Counted from the first letter of the stretch, positions 1 to 8,591 are shown. The stretch: 38,052 bases of DNA from Planctomycetota bacterium (GCA_029259655.1 JAJDET010000184.1:1-38052), one strand, 5' to 3'. The notes: generated from the letters alone by a model not told the origin. Translations and numbers: made by a program.

Positions 1-1191
1 CAGGTCGGCGATCACGAGCGCCAGGTTGTTGAGGCACTGGGCCGTGTCCGGATGCTCGGATCCCCGGGTCTCTTCGAAGATGCCCAGCGCGCGCTCGAGA
101 ATCGGTAGCGCCGCGGCGCTGTCGCCCTGGTCTCGCAAGACCTGGCCCAGGTTGTTGAGCGGCGCGGCGAGCTCGGGATGGTCAGGTCCGAGGTCTCGCT
201 CGCGGATGGCGAGGACACGCTCGAGCATGATGCGCGCAGCGGCGAGGTCGCCTACGCGCCAGAGCAAAGCGGAGAAGTTGTTCAGGGTGGACGCCGTGTC
301 GGAGTGGTCACGCCCTAGTGCTGCTTCTCGGATCGCGAGCGCACGCTCGAAGACCGGGCGGGCCGCCGCGTAGTCGCCGAGGGAGTAGAGCAGATTGGCC
401 AGACCGTTCAGGGACGCGGCGACATTCAGATGATCCGGGCCGAAGACTCCCTCGTTGATCGCGAGTGCGCGTTCCAGAAGCGACTGCGCCGTGACGAAAT
501 CGCCACGGAACCAGGTCAGTTGCGCCATGTTGGCATAGGTCTCGGCGGTGTCCGGATGCTCGCGGCCGAGGACCTCCTCCCGAATGGCCAGGCAGCGCTG
601 CAGCTCTCGCTCGGCCTCGTCCGGGGAGCCTCCCCGAAAGAGGGCCTGCGCGAGTCGGCTCCGCGCGGTGGCCACTCCGAGGCTCTTCGATCCTTCGGCG
701 GCTTCGAGGGCCTCAACCTGTTGGCGGGCGTCGGCGAGCTCCAACCTCGCTCGCTCCCGGTGGGGCAGGAACGTGGGAGCTCCCCGTCGCACGACCAGCT
801 CGAAAGGCCCATGTGTGCCCAACAGGGCGCAGGCGTCGAGGGTGTAAGCCCCTCCGGGCTCGAGGTCGGACGTTGCGAGTCGAGAGTGCGTGGCAAAGAG
901 CCCATTGTCGTCTTCCGCCAGCACGTTGCCCGCGGCATCTCGCAGCACGAGATAGGTGTCGAAGAAGTGCGAACGCAGCTCGATGTGGTAGGGCCCCGCT
1001 TCCTCGATCTGGACACGGTAGCTCCGCCCCAGAACGGGAGATCCCGCGCGTTCGGTCAGGAGGAACTTCGTCTCGACGATCGCATCGCCGTCTGTGATCT
1101 CCCCATCGACGGTCTCGCCTACGCGCAGGGCGGGAAGCTGCTCTTCACCGTCTTGGGCAGCAGCAACGAGCAGAAGTGCAGCGGCGAGCAT
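1..1191 (-). CDS. secreted TPR protein with PPC-like N-terminal domain (3' end outside window)
   Basis: The reading frame is open from the ATG at 1191 to the left edge, giving 397 codons with the C-terminus missing. A strong AGGAGG lies just upstream of the ATG. Residues 1-14 form a short hydrophobic segment ending AAAQ, a plausible signal peptide. Residues about 20-128 resemble a bacterial pre-peptidase C-terminal (PPC) beta-sandwich: a strand with FDTYLVLRDAAG, then an acidic EDDNG turn. From about residue 150 there are tandem tetratricopeptide repeats of about 42 residues with the kinesin-light-chain/TPR_12 pattern (LNNLG, ALAIRE, LGxDHPD). TPRs mediate protein-protein contacts. In this family a C-terminal CHAT protease domain is common, and two other TPR-CHAT genes lie in this window, but the C-terminus cannot be seen here. 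It is divergent from the FG-GAP gene at 1489. The TPR call is firm, PPC is likely, and any CHAT domain is speculation. Confidence 0.85.
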   Translation of the reverse strand, partial: MLAAALLLVAAAQDGEEQLPALRVGETVDGEITDGDAIVETKFLLTERAGSPVLGRSYRVQIEEAGPYHIELRSHFFDTYLVLRDAAGNVLAEDDNGLFATHSRLATSDLEPGGAYTLDACALLGTHGPFELVVRRGAPTFLPHRERARLELADARQQVEALEAAEGSKSLGVATARSRLAQALFRGGSPDEAERELQRCLAIREEVLGREHPDTAETYANMAQLTWFRGDFVTAQSLLERALAINEGVFGPDHLNVAASLNGLANLLYSLGDYAAARPVFERALAIREAALGRDHSDTASTLNNFSALLWRVGDLAAARIMLERVLAIRERDLGPDHPELAAPLNNLGQVLRDQGDSAAALPILERALGIFEETRGSEHPDTAQCLNNLALVIADL

Positions 1192-1488
1192 GAAGTCCTC
1201 CTGAACCGAGCAGTCTACCCCTGCCGTGCTTCCGTGGTCCGCTTACCGCCCCTCCCCGCTCAGCACGAACGCGCCCCAGGGCGCCGGGAGGGGGTCGCCG
1301 CCCGCGAAGCGGTTCCTGCGCAGCATGGCGAGCTGCGCGCCTGCCAAGTCGAGTCGAGTAGGCGAGATCCTCGAGATTCCCCTTTAGGATCGTCAGCCAG
1401 TGTTAGCGTGGAGGCGTTCCGGCGAGGGGAGAGCCTGCCTCGTTGCCGCAGGTGTTGAGGGCCCTCGCCTTTGAAAAGGGAGAGAGCC
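1192..1488. other. divergent intergenic region with hairpins
   Basis: About 300 bp between two divergent genes, so it should hold both promoters. It contains the motif CTCCCCGCTCAGCACGAACG at about 1252-1271, which recurs at 5923 and in weaker form at 9188. It also contains a tight GC-rich inverted repeat (GCGCCC/GGGCGC) at about 1271-1284, nested between CCCCTCCC and GGGAGGGG. No convincing coding frame or -35/-10 pair was seen. Confidence 0.4.
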
Positions 1489-3042
1489 ATGCAGCTATCG
1501 CTTCTTGTGTCGAAGGCATCGCCAGGTCTTTCGCTCGCATTCGCCATCCTTCTGGTGCCCTCGATCGCCACCGCCCAGGAGATCAAGCTGACGGCTAGTG
1601 ATGGCGCTACCGGCGATCGATTCGGAATGTCCGTGGCCATGTCGGGTGACGTTGCGATCGTGGGGGCGCCGAAGGGCGGCAACGACGGCAGCAGGACCGG
1701 CTCGGCGTACGTCTATCGGTGGGATGGCGACAGTTGGATCGAGGAGCAGAAACTGCTCGCCAGCGACGGAGAAATGAATGATTCCTTCGGGATGAGCATG
1801 GCGATTTCGAATGACGTCTTGCTCGTGGGCGCAGCCGCAGACGGTGACAACGGCCTTCTCTCGGGGTCGGCTTATGTGTTTCGATGGAACGGAACCAAAT
1901 GGGTGCAGGAACAGAAACTGCTAGCCGGCGACGGGCAGGATTTTGACTTCTTCGGCGGCTGCGTAGATGTCGATGGCGATGTCGCGGTTGTAGGCGCCGC
2001 GGAGGGCGGGTTCGGGACCTTTTCTTCGCCGGGATCCGCCTATGTTCTCCGGTGGAACGGGAGAGACTGGGTCCAAGAGCAAAAACTAGTGGCGAGCGAC
2101 GGACAGATCTTTGACAATTTCGGGCTCGATGTTGCGGTTTCGGGTGATGTGATCGTTGTTGGCAACAACGTCAATGCGGTCTACGTCTTTCGCAATGGCG
2201 GCTCGCGCGATAGTCCTTGGTTCGAGGAACAGAAGCTGATCACCACCAGCTTTGCAAGATCCGTGGCGATCGAAGACGGAATGGTGCTGGTTGGTACACC
2301 TGCCCCCGGCACTGGCTCTGTCAACGTCTTCCGCTGGAACGGTGCGACCTGGGCGATGGAGGACAACCTGCTTGCAAGCGACGCCGCAAACAAGGACTGG
2401 TTCGGTGTTTCCGTGGCGCTCGCGGGCGACCGAGCCGTCGTTGGCGCCTACTGGAACGACGACAACGGATCGAACTCGGGCTCGGCATACACCTATCGCT
2501 GGATGGGAACGAACTGGGTGGAGGAAGAGAAACTGCTACCAAGCGACGGTGCCGTTACTGACCTGTTCGGCGTCTCGGTAGGGGCTTCGGGAGAAAGAAC
2601 CATAGTCGGAGCGACTTATGACGATGACAGCGAAATGGACTCCGGCTCGGCCTACATCTATCAGCTAGAGGCCTCCTGCACGTTTCGCAACGGGAGCGGC
2701 GTCAACTCGACCGATTACTTCTGCGTGACCAATCCGATTCTCGGCGAGGAATGGACGTCCGTCATCGACGCAGCGCCTTCGCTCGGTCTGCTCACGACGG
2801 CCACGGCCGTCGTGTTCGGGTTTGGTGGTCCGGCTTCGGGCGTCTTTCTTCCTGACGGCGGGGAGCTTCTGATTGCCCCTCCTGCAATGTTCGACCTTGC
2901 CGTCCGCGCGAGGCACTCGATCCCGATTCCCGCCGACTCGAGCCTTGCCGGGCAACTCGTCTCCACCCAGGGGATTCGGTTCGAGGCTGGACCGTCCTCG
3001 GTCGTCCTCCTGAACGCACAGGATCTCGTCCTGGGGTTCTGA
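1489..3042 (+). CDS. secreted FG-GAP repeat beta-propeller protein
   Basis: A 517-residue protein starting at the ATG at 1489, preceded by AAAAGGGAGAG. An in-frame TTG at 1471 is possible but overlaps that ribosome-binding site. Residues 1-30 form a signal peptide ending IATAQ. Residues about 33-395 contain seven or so repeats of roughly 50 residues with the FG-GAP signature: a LLASDG motif, FGxSVAxSGDVAIVGA, then GSAYVYRWNGxxWVEEQKL. These are the blades of an integrin-alpha-like beta-propeller, a fold used extracellularly for adhesion or ligand binding. The last 120 residues form a separate beta-rich domain with paired cysteines that ends in DLVLGF, a tail style I associate with planctomycete secreted proteins; its function is unknown. 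By eye the codon use is somewhat less GC-rich than the neighbours. The gene stands alone and a decayed pilin-like fragment follows it. Confidence 0.88.
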   Translation: MQLSLLVSKASPGLSLAFAILLVPSIATAQEIKLTASDGATGDRFGMSVAMSGDVAIVGAPKGGNDGSRTGSAYVYRWDGDSWIEEQKLLASDGEMNDSFGMSMAISNDVLLVGAAADGDNGLLSGSAYVFRWNGTKWVQEQKLLAGDGQDFDFFGGCVDVDGDVAVVGAAEGGFGTFSSPGSAYVLRWNGRDWVQEQKLVASDGQIFDNFGLDVAVSGDVIVVGNNVNAVYVFRNGGSRDSPWFEEQKLITTSFARSVAIEDGMVLVGTPAPGTGSVNVFRWNGATWAMEDNLLASDAANKDWFGVSVALAGDRAVVGAYWNDDNGSNSGSAYTYRWMGTNWVEEEKLLPSDGAVTDLFGVSVGASGERTIVGATYDDDSEMDSGSAYIYQLEASCTFRNGSGVNSTDYFCVTNPILGEEWTSVIDAAPSLGLLTTATAVVFGFGGPASGVFLPDGGELLIAPPAMFDLAVRARHSIPIPADSSLAGQLVSTQGIRFEAGPSSVVLLNAQDLVLGF

Positions 3043-3116
3043 TCCCACAAAGTTCTGGGTCGATGAGTCCCGCCTCGGCCGGCATCACGACTTGCAAGGT
3101 CGACGACGCCGTGACG

Positions 3117-3393
3117 CGCGAGCTGATGGTCGTCGTCGGCGCCGTCGTGGCCGCGGGGATCCCCTTCGCCTCCGAGGAGGCCTTCTCCAGCAGCTGGCCG
3201 GCGCGGATCCCGTCTACATCCCGTCGTATCTCGCCTCCGGCCGCAGGGAGGGCTACGTCTTCCACCTGACGGTCGGCGACGGCGTCGACGGGGGCACGGA
3301 TGCCGCCGAAAAGTCCTGGTTCATCGTCGCCGTCCCCGAGAACCCCCGGCGGGGCCGGACGCTCTACATCGACGAGACCGGGGAGGTGCGGGC
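3117..3393 (+). pseudogene. decayed type IV pilin-like gene fragment
   Basis: Two pieces of coding-like sequence lie in different forward frames. The first (from about 3117) reads ELMVVVGAVVAAGIPFA, close to the conserved N-terminal helix of prepilin-like proteins (usually FTLIELMVVVAIIAIL). The second, after a frame change near 3180, reads YLASGRREGYVFHLTVG, then SWFIVAVPE and RTLYIDETGEVRA. That resembles the C-terminal part of short planctomycete and myxobacterial pseudopilins, whose usual ending is ...TFYVDETGVIR. The frame runs past the expected stop by one base (GCTAGA where GCC TAG would be expected), and there is no intact start. The fragment abuts the stop codon of the opposite-strand gene at 3393. 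The assignment comes from remembered family patterns and is not certain. Confidence 0.45.
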
Positions 3394-5540
3394 TAGAAGT
3401 CCTCTTCCGTCAGCTTCAGCTCCACGCGCTCCCCGGCGATCGCCTCGACACGGAACGAGCGCCAGGCCCCCTCGCGGTAGAGCGAGAGCTTACCGGCCGG
3501 GACACGGACCGCGGTGCCGTGGGGGACGTCGGTGATCCGGTGCCCCTCCTTCGTGACGTAGAAGTGCGCTCCGCGCTGGGACTCGGGGACGCGGACCACG
3601 AGCTCGCCGCCGGGTTGTGCGACGACGGAGCCGAGGTCGTACGCATGACCGGCGCGGACCGGGATGTTTCGCTCCGTGGCGAAGAGACCGTCCTCGGTGT
3701 GGAAGACGAGCTGCCACGGGCCGGCGGAGAGGCCGGTGACCACCACACGGCCGCCGTCCGTACGAGCGAACCCGACACGCTCGCCTCCTCGAGACTCGAG
3801 CTGACACCGTCCATCCAGCCGTTCCCCGGTCTGATCGATGAAGGTGGCGTGCACCGACCCGGTTCGAAGCAGGTACACGACTGCACTCGTCGTGCCCGCT
3901 TTCACCCGCAGCGGCTCGGAGATCGACTCGCCGGGTCCATAGGCGGAGATCACGTGGTCGCCAGGCCACAGGGGACCGAGCTCGAAGACGCCGTCCTGTC
4001 CGACGTGGGCAAGGTCGTGGACGGGCTGACCGCGGTACGTGGCGACGACGACCGTGTCCGTGACCGGCTCGTCGCCGAAAGCGATCACGCGGCCACGGAT
4101 CGAGAGCCCCCGCGACGCGCCCAGCTCGAGGTCCTCCATTTCCTCGCGCACGTAGACGATCTGCGCGAACGGGGCCACGTCGCCGCCCTCGCTGGGCGCG
4201 GGTCCGAGCAGCCACATTCCCGGCTGCACGTCGTGGAGCACGAAGTCACCGATCTCATTGGTGGCGGCGGCGGCAACCGGCCGTTCGTGGAGGCCTAGAT
4301 AACGCCTCGAGCCCGACCCCGCGTGCCGCGGGCCGAGGGAGGAGACGAGCCAGACCATCCGATCGGGGATGGGAGCTCTCGTCACCACGTCGACGAGCGC
4401 CCCGCGCACGGTGAGTCCGCGGAACAGCGTGACGTCGACCGAGCGTTTCTCACCCGGCTCGAGCGCGGGGACGACCTGTGACGCCAGCTGGTACCTCCCC
4501 CGTGAAACGCGCAGCTCGTGCTCCCGCCCGGGGAGCACGCGCAGGGTGCACCGGCCTGTCTCGTCCGTCCTTCCGTGGTCGTCGGTGCGGCTCTTCGCGT
4601 CCAGCTCCACGACCGACAGCGTCAGGAGTCCCCCGTCCGTCTCCAGCTCGAGGTCCAGATCCGACGTATCGACGTCCTTGCCGACCACGTGCACCGCCAG
4701 CGTGCTCCCGCGCGGCACGCGAATCAGCCGCGCCGTATCCAGGTGTTCGTGGCGCGGGCCGACAGGAGCGGACACCACGATTCGGCCCGGCACGGTCACG
4801 CGCGCCTCGAGCTCCCACCACGACGGGAGGACCGCGAAGAAGGTGCCCCACGCGTCTGTCTCCAGCTCGGCGTAGACGTCCTCGTACCCCAGTCCGCCGC
4901 CGTCCCGGGCGGAGCCGACGATCTCGACTTGCGCATGCGTGATGGGCTCCCCGCTCTCGTCGGCGACGACGCGGCCGTGGAAGCGGAGATCCCAGGTCAT
5001 GTCGAGCGCGATCTCGAGGTGTCGCTCTTCCTCGGCGGAGAGCGAGCGCAGCTCGCGCCGGGCGCTGCCGGCGACGCGCGGATCGCCCACCACGTCGAGC
5101 ACGAGTGGAGCTCCCGCGGGGAGGCGCAGACGTGCGACTCCCGAGTCGTCCGTGAGCGGGGCGGACAAGAGGTCCCCTTCCGACGCTTCGACGAGCTCGA
5201 CGTTCGCGTCCTGGTCGTCGCGATCCTCGCGCGCGACGATCCGCGTCCGCGGGAGTGGCTCTCCCGACCCGCGTGCAATGACTCGGACGACGAGCGTCGC
5301 CTCGGCCCTCGTCTCGACGAGCTCCTCGGAGGCGGGCGTGCCCTGCGCCACACGTTCCCCGGCCAACTCGGCTACGTCCGCCGTGCCCTCGACCTCCGGC
5401 TCGAGTGCCCTCGTCGCATCCCAGGCCGCGGGCGGGCGGGCCGGCTTCCCATCGCCCGGATCGGAGAGGGCGAGGAATAGCCCGAGCGCGGTAGCTGTCA
5501 CTGTCGCAAGAACAAGAAGAGCTCGTCGAGACCCCGTCAT
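3393..5540 (-). CDS. membrane-anchored carboxypeptidase-regulatory-like repeat protein
   Basis: A 715-residue protein. Residues about 5-25 form one hydrophobic helix after a short basic start (MTGSRR), acting as a signal anchor or signal peptide. After a Pro/Ala/Glu-rich linker (about 27-80), the rest is a series of about seven beta-sandwich units with carboxypeptidase-regulatory-like (CarboxypepD_reg / Cna-B-like) signatures. Typical strands read VVADESGEPITHAQVEIVG, LTVRGALVDVVTRAPIPDRM, and LSIRGRVIAFGDEPVTDTV, each followed by a T-D-x-x-G-x-F/C-x-L turn such as TDETGRCTLRVLPG. These domains are structural, acting as stalks or for substrate presentation; no catalytic motif was seen. Large proteins of this class are abundant in planctomycetes and face the periplasm or cell surface. 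The start is the only ATG before the hydrophobic segment. The downstream neighbour is the pilin fossil. Confidence 0.82.
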   Translation of the reverse strand: MTGSRRALLVLATVTATALGLFLALSDPGDGKPARPPAAWDATRALEPEVEGTADVAELAGERVAQGTPASEELVETRAEATLVVRVIARGSGEPLPRTRIVAREDRDDQDANVELVEASEGDLLSAPLTDDSGVARLRLPAGAPLVLDVVGDPRVAGSARRELRSLSAEEERHLEIALDMTWDLRFHGRVVADESGEPITHAQVEIVGSARDGGGLGYEDVYAELETDAWGTFFAVLPSWWELEARVTVPGRIVVSAPVGPRHEHLDTARLIRVPRGSTLAVHVVGKDVDTSDLDLELETDGGLLTLSVVELDAKSRTDDHGRTDETGRCTLRVLPGREHELRVSRGRYQLASQVVPALEPGEKRSVDVTLFRGLTVRGALVDVVTRAPIPDRMVWLVSSLGPRHAGSGSRRYLGLHERPVAAAATNEIGDFVLHDVQPGMWLLGPAPSEGGDVAPFAQIVYVREEMEDLELGASRGLSIRGRVIAFGDEPVTDTVVVATYRGQPVHDLAHVGQDGVFELGPLWPGDHVISAYGPGESISEPLRVKAGTTSAVVYLLRTGSVHATFIDQTGERLDGRCQLESRGGERVGFARTDGGRVVVTGLSAGPWQLVFHTEDGLFATERNIPVRAGHAYDLGSVVAQPGGELVVRVPESQRGAHFYVTKEGHRITDVPHGTAVRVPAGKLSLYREGAWRSFRVEAIAGERVELKLTEEDF

Positions 5541-5690
5541 AAGTTCCTTCGAGTGCGGGGGGGCTACGGTGTTCGCCGTTTCCGGCTGCCGTGGCCTCCG
5601 CTCAGGTCATCCTACGCCCGTCGTGGCACGGTCTTCCCACGCGACCGAACGCCATTGCCTCGGACCCGCGGAGCGGGCAGCGGGAGATCC

Positions 5691-5885
5691 CTACTCAGAC
5701 GGCAGCGTCTCACAGAACGCCACCAGGATGAAAGTGGCGATCGGTCCGAGGAACACCGACAGGAAGAACCAACCGAGCCCGCTTCGGTTCTTCCCCTGAG
5801 CAATACCGGCATTGATCAATGCCAGCGTGCCCCAGCCGACGAAGTAACCGGGGTTCGGGTCGATGCTCGCGACGATAGTCATCAT
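5691..5885 (-). CDS. small membrane protein
   Basis: A 64-residue protein if it starts at the first of two adjacent ATGs (5885, 5882). The frame stays open further upstream, but that part is arginine-rich and does not look coding. The visible architecture is a first hydrophobic stretch (about 13-27, GYFVGWGTLALINAG), a polar loop GKNRSG, and a second helix (LGWFFLSVFLGPIATFILVAF). This is the layout of many short two-helix proteins whose loop carries basic residues. No family is named with confidence. It is divergent from the membrane protein at 5977, and the 5923-5949 hairpin sits between them. No good ribosome-binding site was seen. Confidence 0.5.
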   Translation of the reverse strand: MMTIVASIDPNPGYFVGWGTLALINAGIAQGKNRSGLGWFFLSVFLGPIATFILVAFCETLPSE

Positions 5886-5922
5886 GGACGGTATGGAGTG
5901 CCGGTGATTCCATTCACCTCGC

Positions 5923-5949
5923 CTCCCCGCTCGGCACGAACGCGGGGAG
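5923..5949. promoter_or_regulatory. hairpin in divergent promoter region, shared motif
   Basis: CTCCCCGC (5923-5930) pairs perfectly with GCGGGGAG (5942-5949) across an 11-nt loop. The left arm and loop repeat the motif at about 1252-1271 almost exactly. It lies between two divergent small genes. A TAGGAT box follows at 5956-5961, 15 nt before the ATG at 5977, and could be a -10 element. Confidence 0.4.
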
Positions 5950-5976
5950 ATGCGGTAGGATAGACGCCGCGTCAGG

Positions 5977-6369
5977 ATGGCCTCAGAGCTGCGCACGACC
6001 GTGGATCGTCGGCCCCAAGTGCGGGACATCATCGCTGCACTCATCCCTCCGCTGGCAGTATTCCTGCACTGCTGGGGACTGTTCGCCGACGATCAGGCGT
6101 CCCTGAACGAATCTGGAGCGCCTCTGTGGGCTGCATTCGGCACAGCGTTCTCGGCTTGGGGGCCGTTCGTGGGTTTGGTCGGACACCTGCCCGCCGGCCA
6201 TTCGATGATGGTCAGCCTTGCTGGAATCGTGATCTGGTTGGCGTTCTTGGCCTGCGTGATGTGGTTGCCCCGCAGGAAGGACTGGAAGACCTACGGCCTA
6301 GCGAGCGCAGCTTGGTTTGGGACGGGCTTGGTTCTGATTGATGCGTACGACGTAGGGCATTGGCTCTGA
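5977..6369 (+). CDS. hypothetical multi-pass membrane protein
   Basis: A 130-residue protein with no family recognised. There are three or four hydrophobic segments: about 20-36 (IIAALIPPLAVFLHCWGLF), about 50-68 (a WAAFGTAFSAWGPFVGLVGHL stretch), about 78-96 (VSLAGIVIWLAFLACVMWL), and about 105-120. The positive RRKDWK loop after the third segment suggests a cytoplasmic turn. The ATG at 5977 has no Shine-Dalgarno sequence, but TAGGAT lies 15 nt upstream, which would give a very short leader. It stands alone, divergent from the small membrane protein at 5885. Confidence 0.6.
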   Translation: MASELRTTVDRRPQVRDIIAALIPPLAVFLHCWGLFADDQASLNESGAPLWAAFGTAFSAWGPFVGLVGHLPAGHSMMVSLAGIVIWLAFLACVMWLPRRKDWKTYGLASAAWFGTGLVLIDAYDVGHWL

Positions 6370-6789
6370 ACCACGTTGCTGCCTATCACCAGGGTCTGCA
6401 GAGGCATGGGCGTACCTTGCATGAGTGCGATCGTCCACCTATGCCCGTCGGGGGGGGCATGAGGGGACGGACGACCTGGCGCCGAACGACAACGGGAGTC
6501 TTCGGGGAGGCACACTCTGCGCAACGCGGCATCGGGGCATACCGAGGGAACGGCTACTTCAGAGGACAGTTGCGTGGGATCCTCGGCCGCCCTGCGTGAC
6601 TGACTGGAAAGTAAGACGGCGGACACCCTGCGCTGCGCCCTCGAGCGCTCGAATCGCTTGCAGAGCCTTCGGGTTCTCGAGAAACCCCTCGTCCGCCCCA
6701 GGCTAACTCCGGCGTGCGCGATGCGCTTCCAATCACATCTGAGGGTTGAACGCTGCCAACGCCGCCCCGTGACTACCACCGAGGTTTCC
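6370..6789. other. 420-bp intergenic region
   Basis: The region holds copy 1 of dispersed repeat B (6433-6508) with an eight-G run at 6450-6457. Near 6670 there is an imperfect palindrome around TTCTCGAGAA. The frame of the next gene stays open back to 6658, but that part lacks protein-like composition and the gene's signal peptide begins at 6790. No other gene was seen. Confidence 0.4.
6433..6508. repeat. dispersed repeat B, copy 1
   Basis: About 76 bp closely matching 28861-28936. Both read GTCCACCTATGCCC, a short variable stretch, then CATGAGGGGACGGACGACCT, and later AACGACAACGGG followed by CTTCGGGG. In this copy the stem GTCCACC/GGTGGAC seen in copy 2 is destroyed by a run of G. The element is intergenic and no coding function was seen. 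Confidence 0.65.
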
Positions 6790-7821
6790 ATGACAAGCTC
6801 TTGGTCGCCATTGCTGCTCCTACTCGGATCCGTACTTGTGCTCGGTCCGGAAGAGGCTGAAGTCCAGCAAGAGGACACCAAGCCGAAGAAGGCCGCGATC
6901 GGCGAGCTCGTTCCGGAGCACACCTTCCGCGAATTCCTGGCATGTGGGGACGGGCGCCAGGAGCTATCGGACTTCCGGGGTCAGCCGGTCCTCATCGTCA
7001 ACTGGACCAACACCGATTTCGGCCGCGGTGCTTCGAAGATGGCCGAGAAGATAGCCGAGGAGTGGGTACCCAAGGGTCTGATTAGCGTTCTGCGTGACAC
7101 GCACCAACAGACAGCCGAGGAGATCCAAGCCGCAGTGATGAAGCTCTATCCAGGGAGCCTCTCACGACTCACAGCCAATCAGAAGTTCCCCATCGAGTAC
7201 CTGGACAACGGACCACCGCCGGACATCGCCCTGATCGCTGTGGACGGGAAACTCCTGCTGGCGGGCAGCTACACGACAGACATGGGAAAGGTCGAAAAAC
7301 TGCTGAAGGCCGACCTGAAGCGACAGAAGTCAGGGTGGGGAGAGCACGACGCTGCTCGCACCTCCCGCGCCCTCGCCTATGGGAAGAAACGCCTCGCCGA
7401 GTCGATGGCTGTGATCGAAGAGGCGTTGGAACTGGAGCCAGCTCTGCCCGAGCTCCTGGAAGTCCGGACCGAGATCGCCACCCGCCATGAGAACTGGGCT
7501 GGATCCGTTCAGTACTACTTGGATTGCGGCCAGTACCGCCGCGCCCAGGAGGCAGCGAACGCGCTGGCCGATGCCTCGAAGGGCAACGCCGAGTGGGAGA
7601 GCCAGGCAGCAACCTTGTTGCAGATATTCGAGAGCGCTGAGGCCAAACATGAGCTCGAGTTGGACAAGAAACTGGCAGCCCTGCTCAAGCCCTTGAACAA
7701 GAAGAGGCCATCCGCATCCAACGAGAAGAAGCTGCGCAAGTTCGCCGTGATGGCCGCCGGAACCAAGGTGTGCGACCGCGCGCTCCACCTAGCGGAGATC
7801 GTTGCACTCGCCTCAAAGTAG
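6790..7821 (+). CDS. secreted thioredoxin-fold protein without CxxC
   Basis: A 343-residue protein starting at the ATG at 6790 (CGAGG upstream). Residues 1-20 look like a signal peptide (SSWSPLLLLLGSVLVLG). Residues about 36-185 have the layout of a TlpA/AhpC-type thioredoxin fold: GELVPEHTF, DFRGQPVLIVNWTNTDFGRGA, a central helix-strand pair, then PPPDIALIAVDGKLLLAG, where the Pro before the strand matches the cis-Pro position. Where active thioredoxins have WCxxC, this protein has NTDFGRGA (residues about 74-81), so it cannot do dithiol chemistry. Residues about 195-343 are charged and alpha-helical, with TPR-like helices (RLAESMAVIEEALELEPALPELLEV). Such proteins may serve as scaffolds or binding modules. 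The fold assignment is probable and the function unknown. Repeat A copy 1 begins 7 bp after the stop. Confidence 0.7.
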   Translation: MTSSWSPLLLLLGSVLVLGPEEAEVQQEDTKPKKAAIGELVPEHTFREFLACGDGRQELSDFRGQPVLIVNWTNTDFGRGASKMAEKIAEEWVPKGLISVLRDTHQQTAEEIQAAVMKLYPGSLSRLTANQKFPIEYLDNGPPPDIALIAVDGKLLLAGSYTTDMGKVEKLLKADLKRQKSGWGEHDAARTSRALAYGKKRLAESMAVIEEALELEPALPELLEVRTEIATRHENWAGSVQYYLDCGQYRRAQEAANALADASKGNAEWESQAATLLQIFESAEAKHELELDKKLAALLKPLNKKRPSASNEKKLRKFAVMAAGTKVCDRALHLAEIVALASK

Positions 7822-7827
7822 AGCCGT

Positions 7828-7898
7828 GGGGTGCGGAAGCTCGGCCGAACCACAGGTGACGCCGATCACACGGATTAGCGGTTGCCGACAATGGGCCC
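7828..7898. repeat. dispersed repeat A, copy 1
   Basis: About 71 bp from GGGGTGCGG to ATGGGCCC. It aligns along its full length with 23615-23684, sharing CTCGGCCGAACC, GTGAC, TTAGCGG and GCCGACAATGG. Its left part also resembles 28758-28810, 15428-15466 and 10577-10623. It lies directly after the stop of the thioredoxin-fold gene. Confidence 0.6.
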
Positions 7899-8009
7899 AT
7901 GTAGGAGCCCGCTGAAGACGTCATCCGGCGCCAGGGCGGAGTCCTCTACCCCCGCCGTCTACGGTACGATCGGGATCGGAGTGGTCGAGCACTCGCGCTT
8001 TGCCGGCGA

Positions 8010-8591
8010 ATGACGAACGGAAGGCAACAACCGCTCGGTGGCATCCTGGTCGACGTCGTCCGCGTCCCGGTGACCGGCGTCACGATGGTCGCAGCGATCC
8101 TGGTCACCCTCGCGGGGTTCACCGACCACGACGTCGAGCCTTTGACCGTCGTCGAACCCCTCTTCTGTCGCGAGCCGTGGCGATTGCTGACCTCTGCGCT
8201 CCTGCATGCCGATCCGATCCACCTCTTGTTCAACCTCTACTGGATCTGGGAGCTCGGGCGGATCGTGGAGGACCGCTTTGGTGTGCGGCGCGCGCTCTAC
8301 CTCTTCTTGGTGTTGGCGGCTTCATCCTCGGCCGCCGAGTACGCCGTCTTCCAGGGCGGCATCGGACTCTCGGGCGTAGCCTACGGCCTCTTCGGATTCC
8401 TGTGGATGCGAGCGCGTACGGACGACTCGCTGCGGAACACCGTCGGCAAGCGCACCGCTCTCCTGTTCGGCGGATGGTTCGTGTTGTGCGTCGTGCTCAC
8501 GGCCGCGGGTGTCTGGCATATCGCCAATGTCGGCGGCTCTCGCGGCCTACGAGCGAGCTCATGCTCTGGATTCCGGATCGGTCGACGATGA
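8010..8591 (+). CDS. rhomboid family intramembrane protease, C-terminus frameshifted or deleted
   Basis: A 193-residue protein. Rhomboid signatures are clear: HLLFN (71-75, the HxxxN oxyanion motif in the second helix) and GIGLSGVAYGLFGF (118-131), where Ser121 would be the nucleophile. Five hydrophobic helices are visible (about 22-37, 72-87, 95-112, 122-133, 148-166). The sixth normally reads AN-x-AH-x-x-G with the catalytic His, but here it stops at VWHIANVGG and goes out of frame. The +1 frame continues AALAAYERAHALDSGSVDD... to a stop at 8629-8631 and has clean coding character. It therefore looks like the original C-terminus, with the segment containing the catalytic His deleted. No Shine-Dalgarno sequence was seen. 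The protein is probably inactive as a protease, unless the defect is a sequencing or assembly error. Confidence 0.75.
   Translation: MTNGRQQPLGGILVDVVRVPVTGVTMVAAILVTLAGFTDHDVEPLTVVEPLFCREPWRLLTSALLHADPIHLLFNLYWIWELGRIVEDRFGVRRALYLFLVLAASSSAAEYAVFQGGIGLSGVAYGLFGFLWMRARTDDSLRNTVGKRTALLFGGWFVLCVVLTAAGVWHIANVGGSRGLRASSCSGFRIGRR

Noticed and set aside
430-1458. A 342-codon forward frame at the left edge
   Set aside because: The reverse strand encodes clear TPRs with a strong ribosome-binding site.
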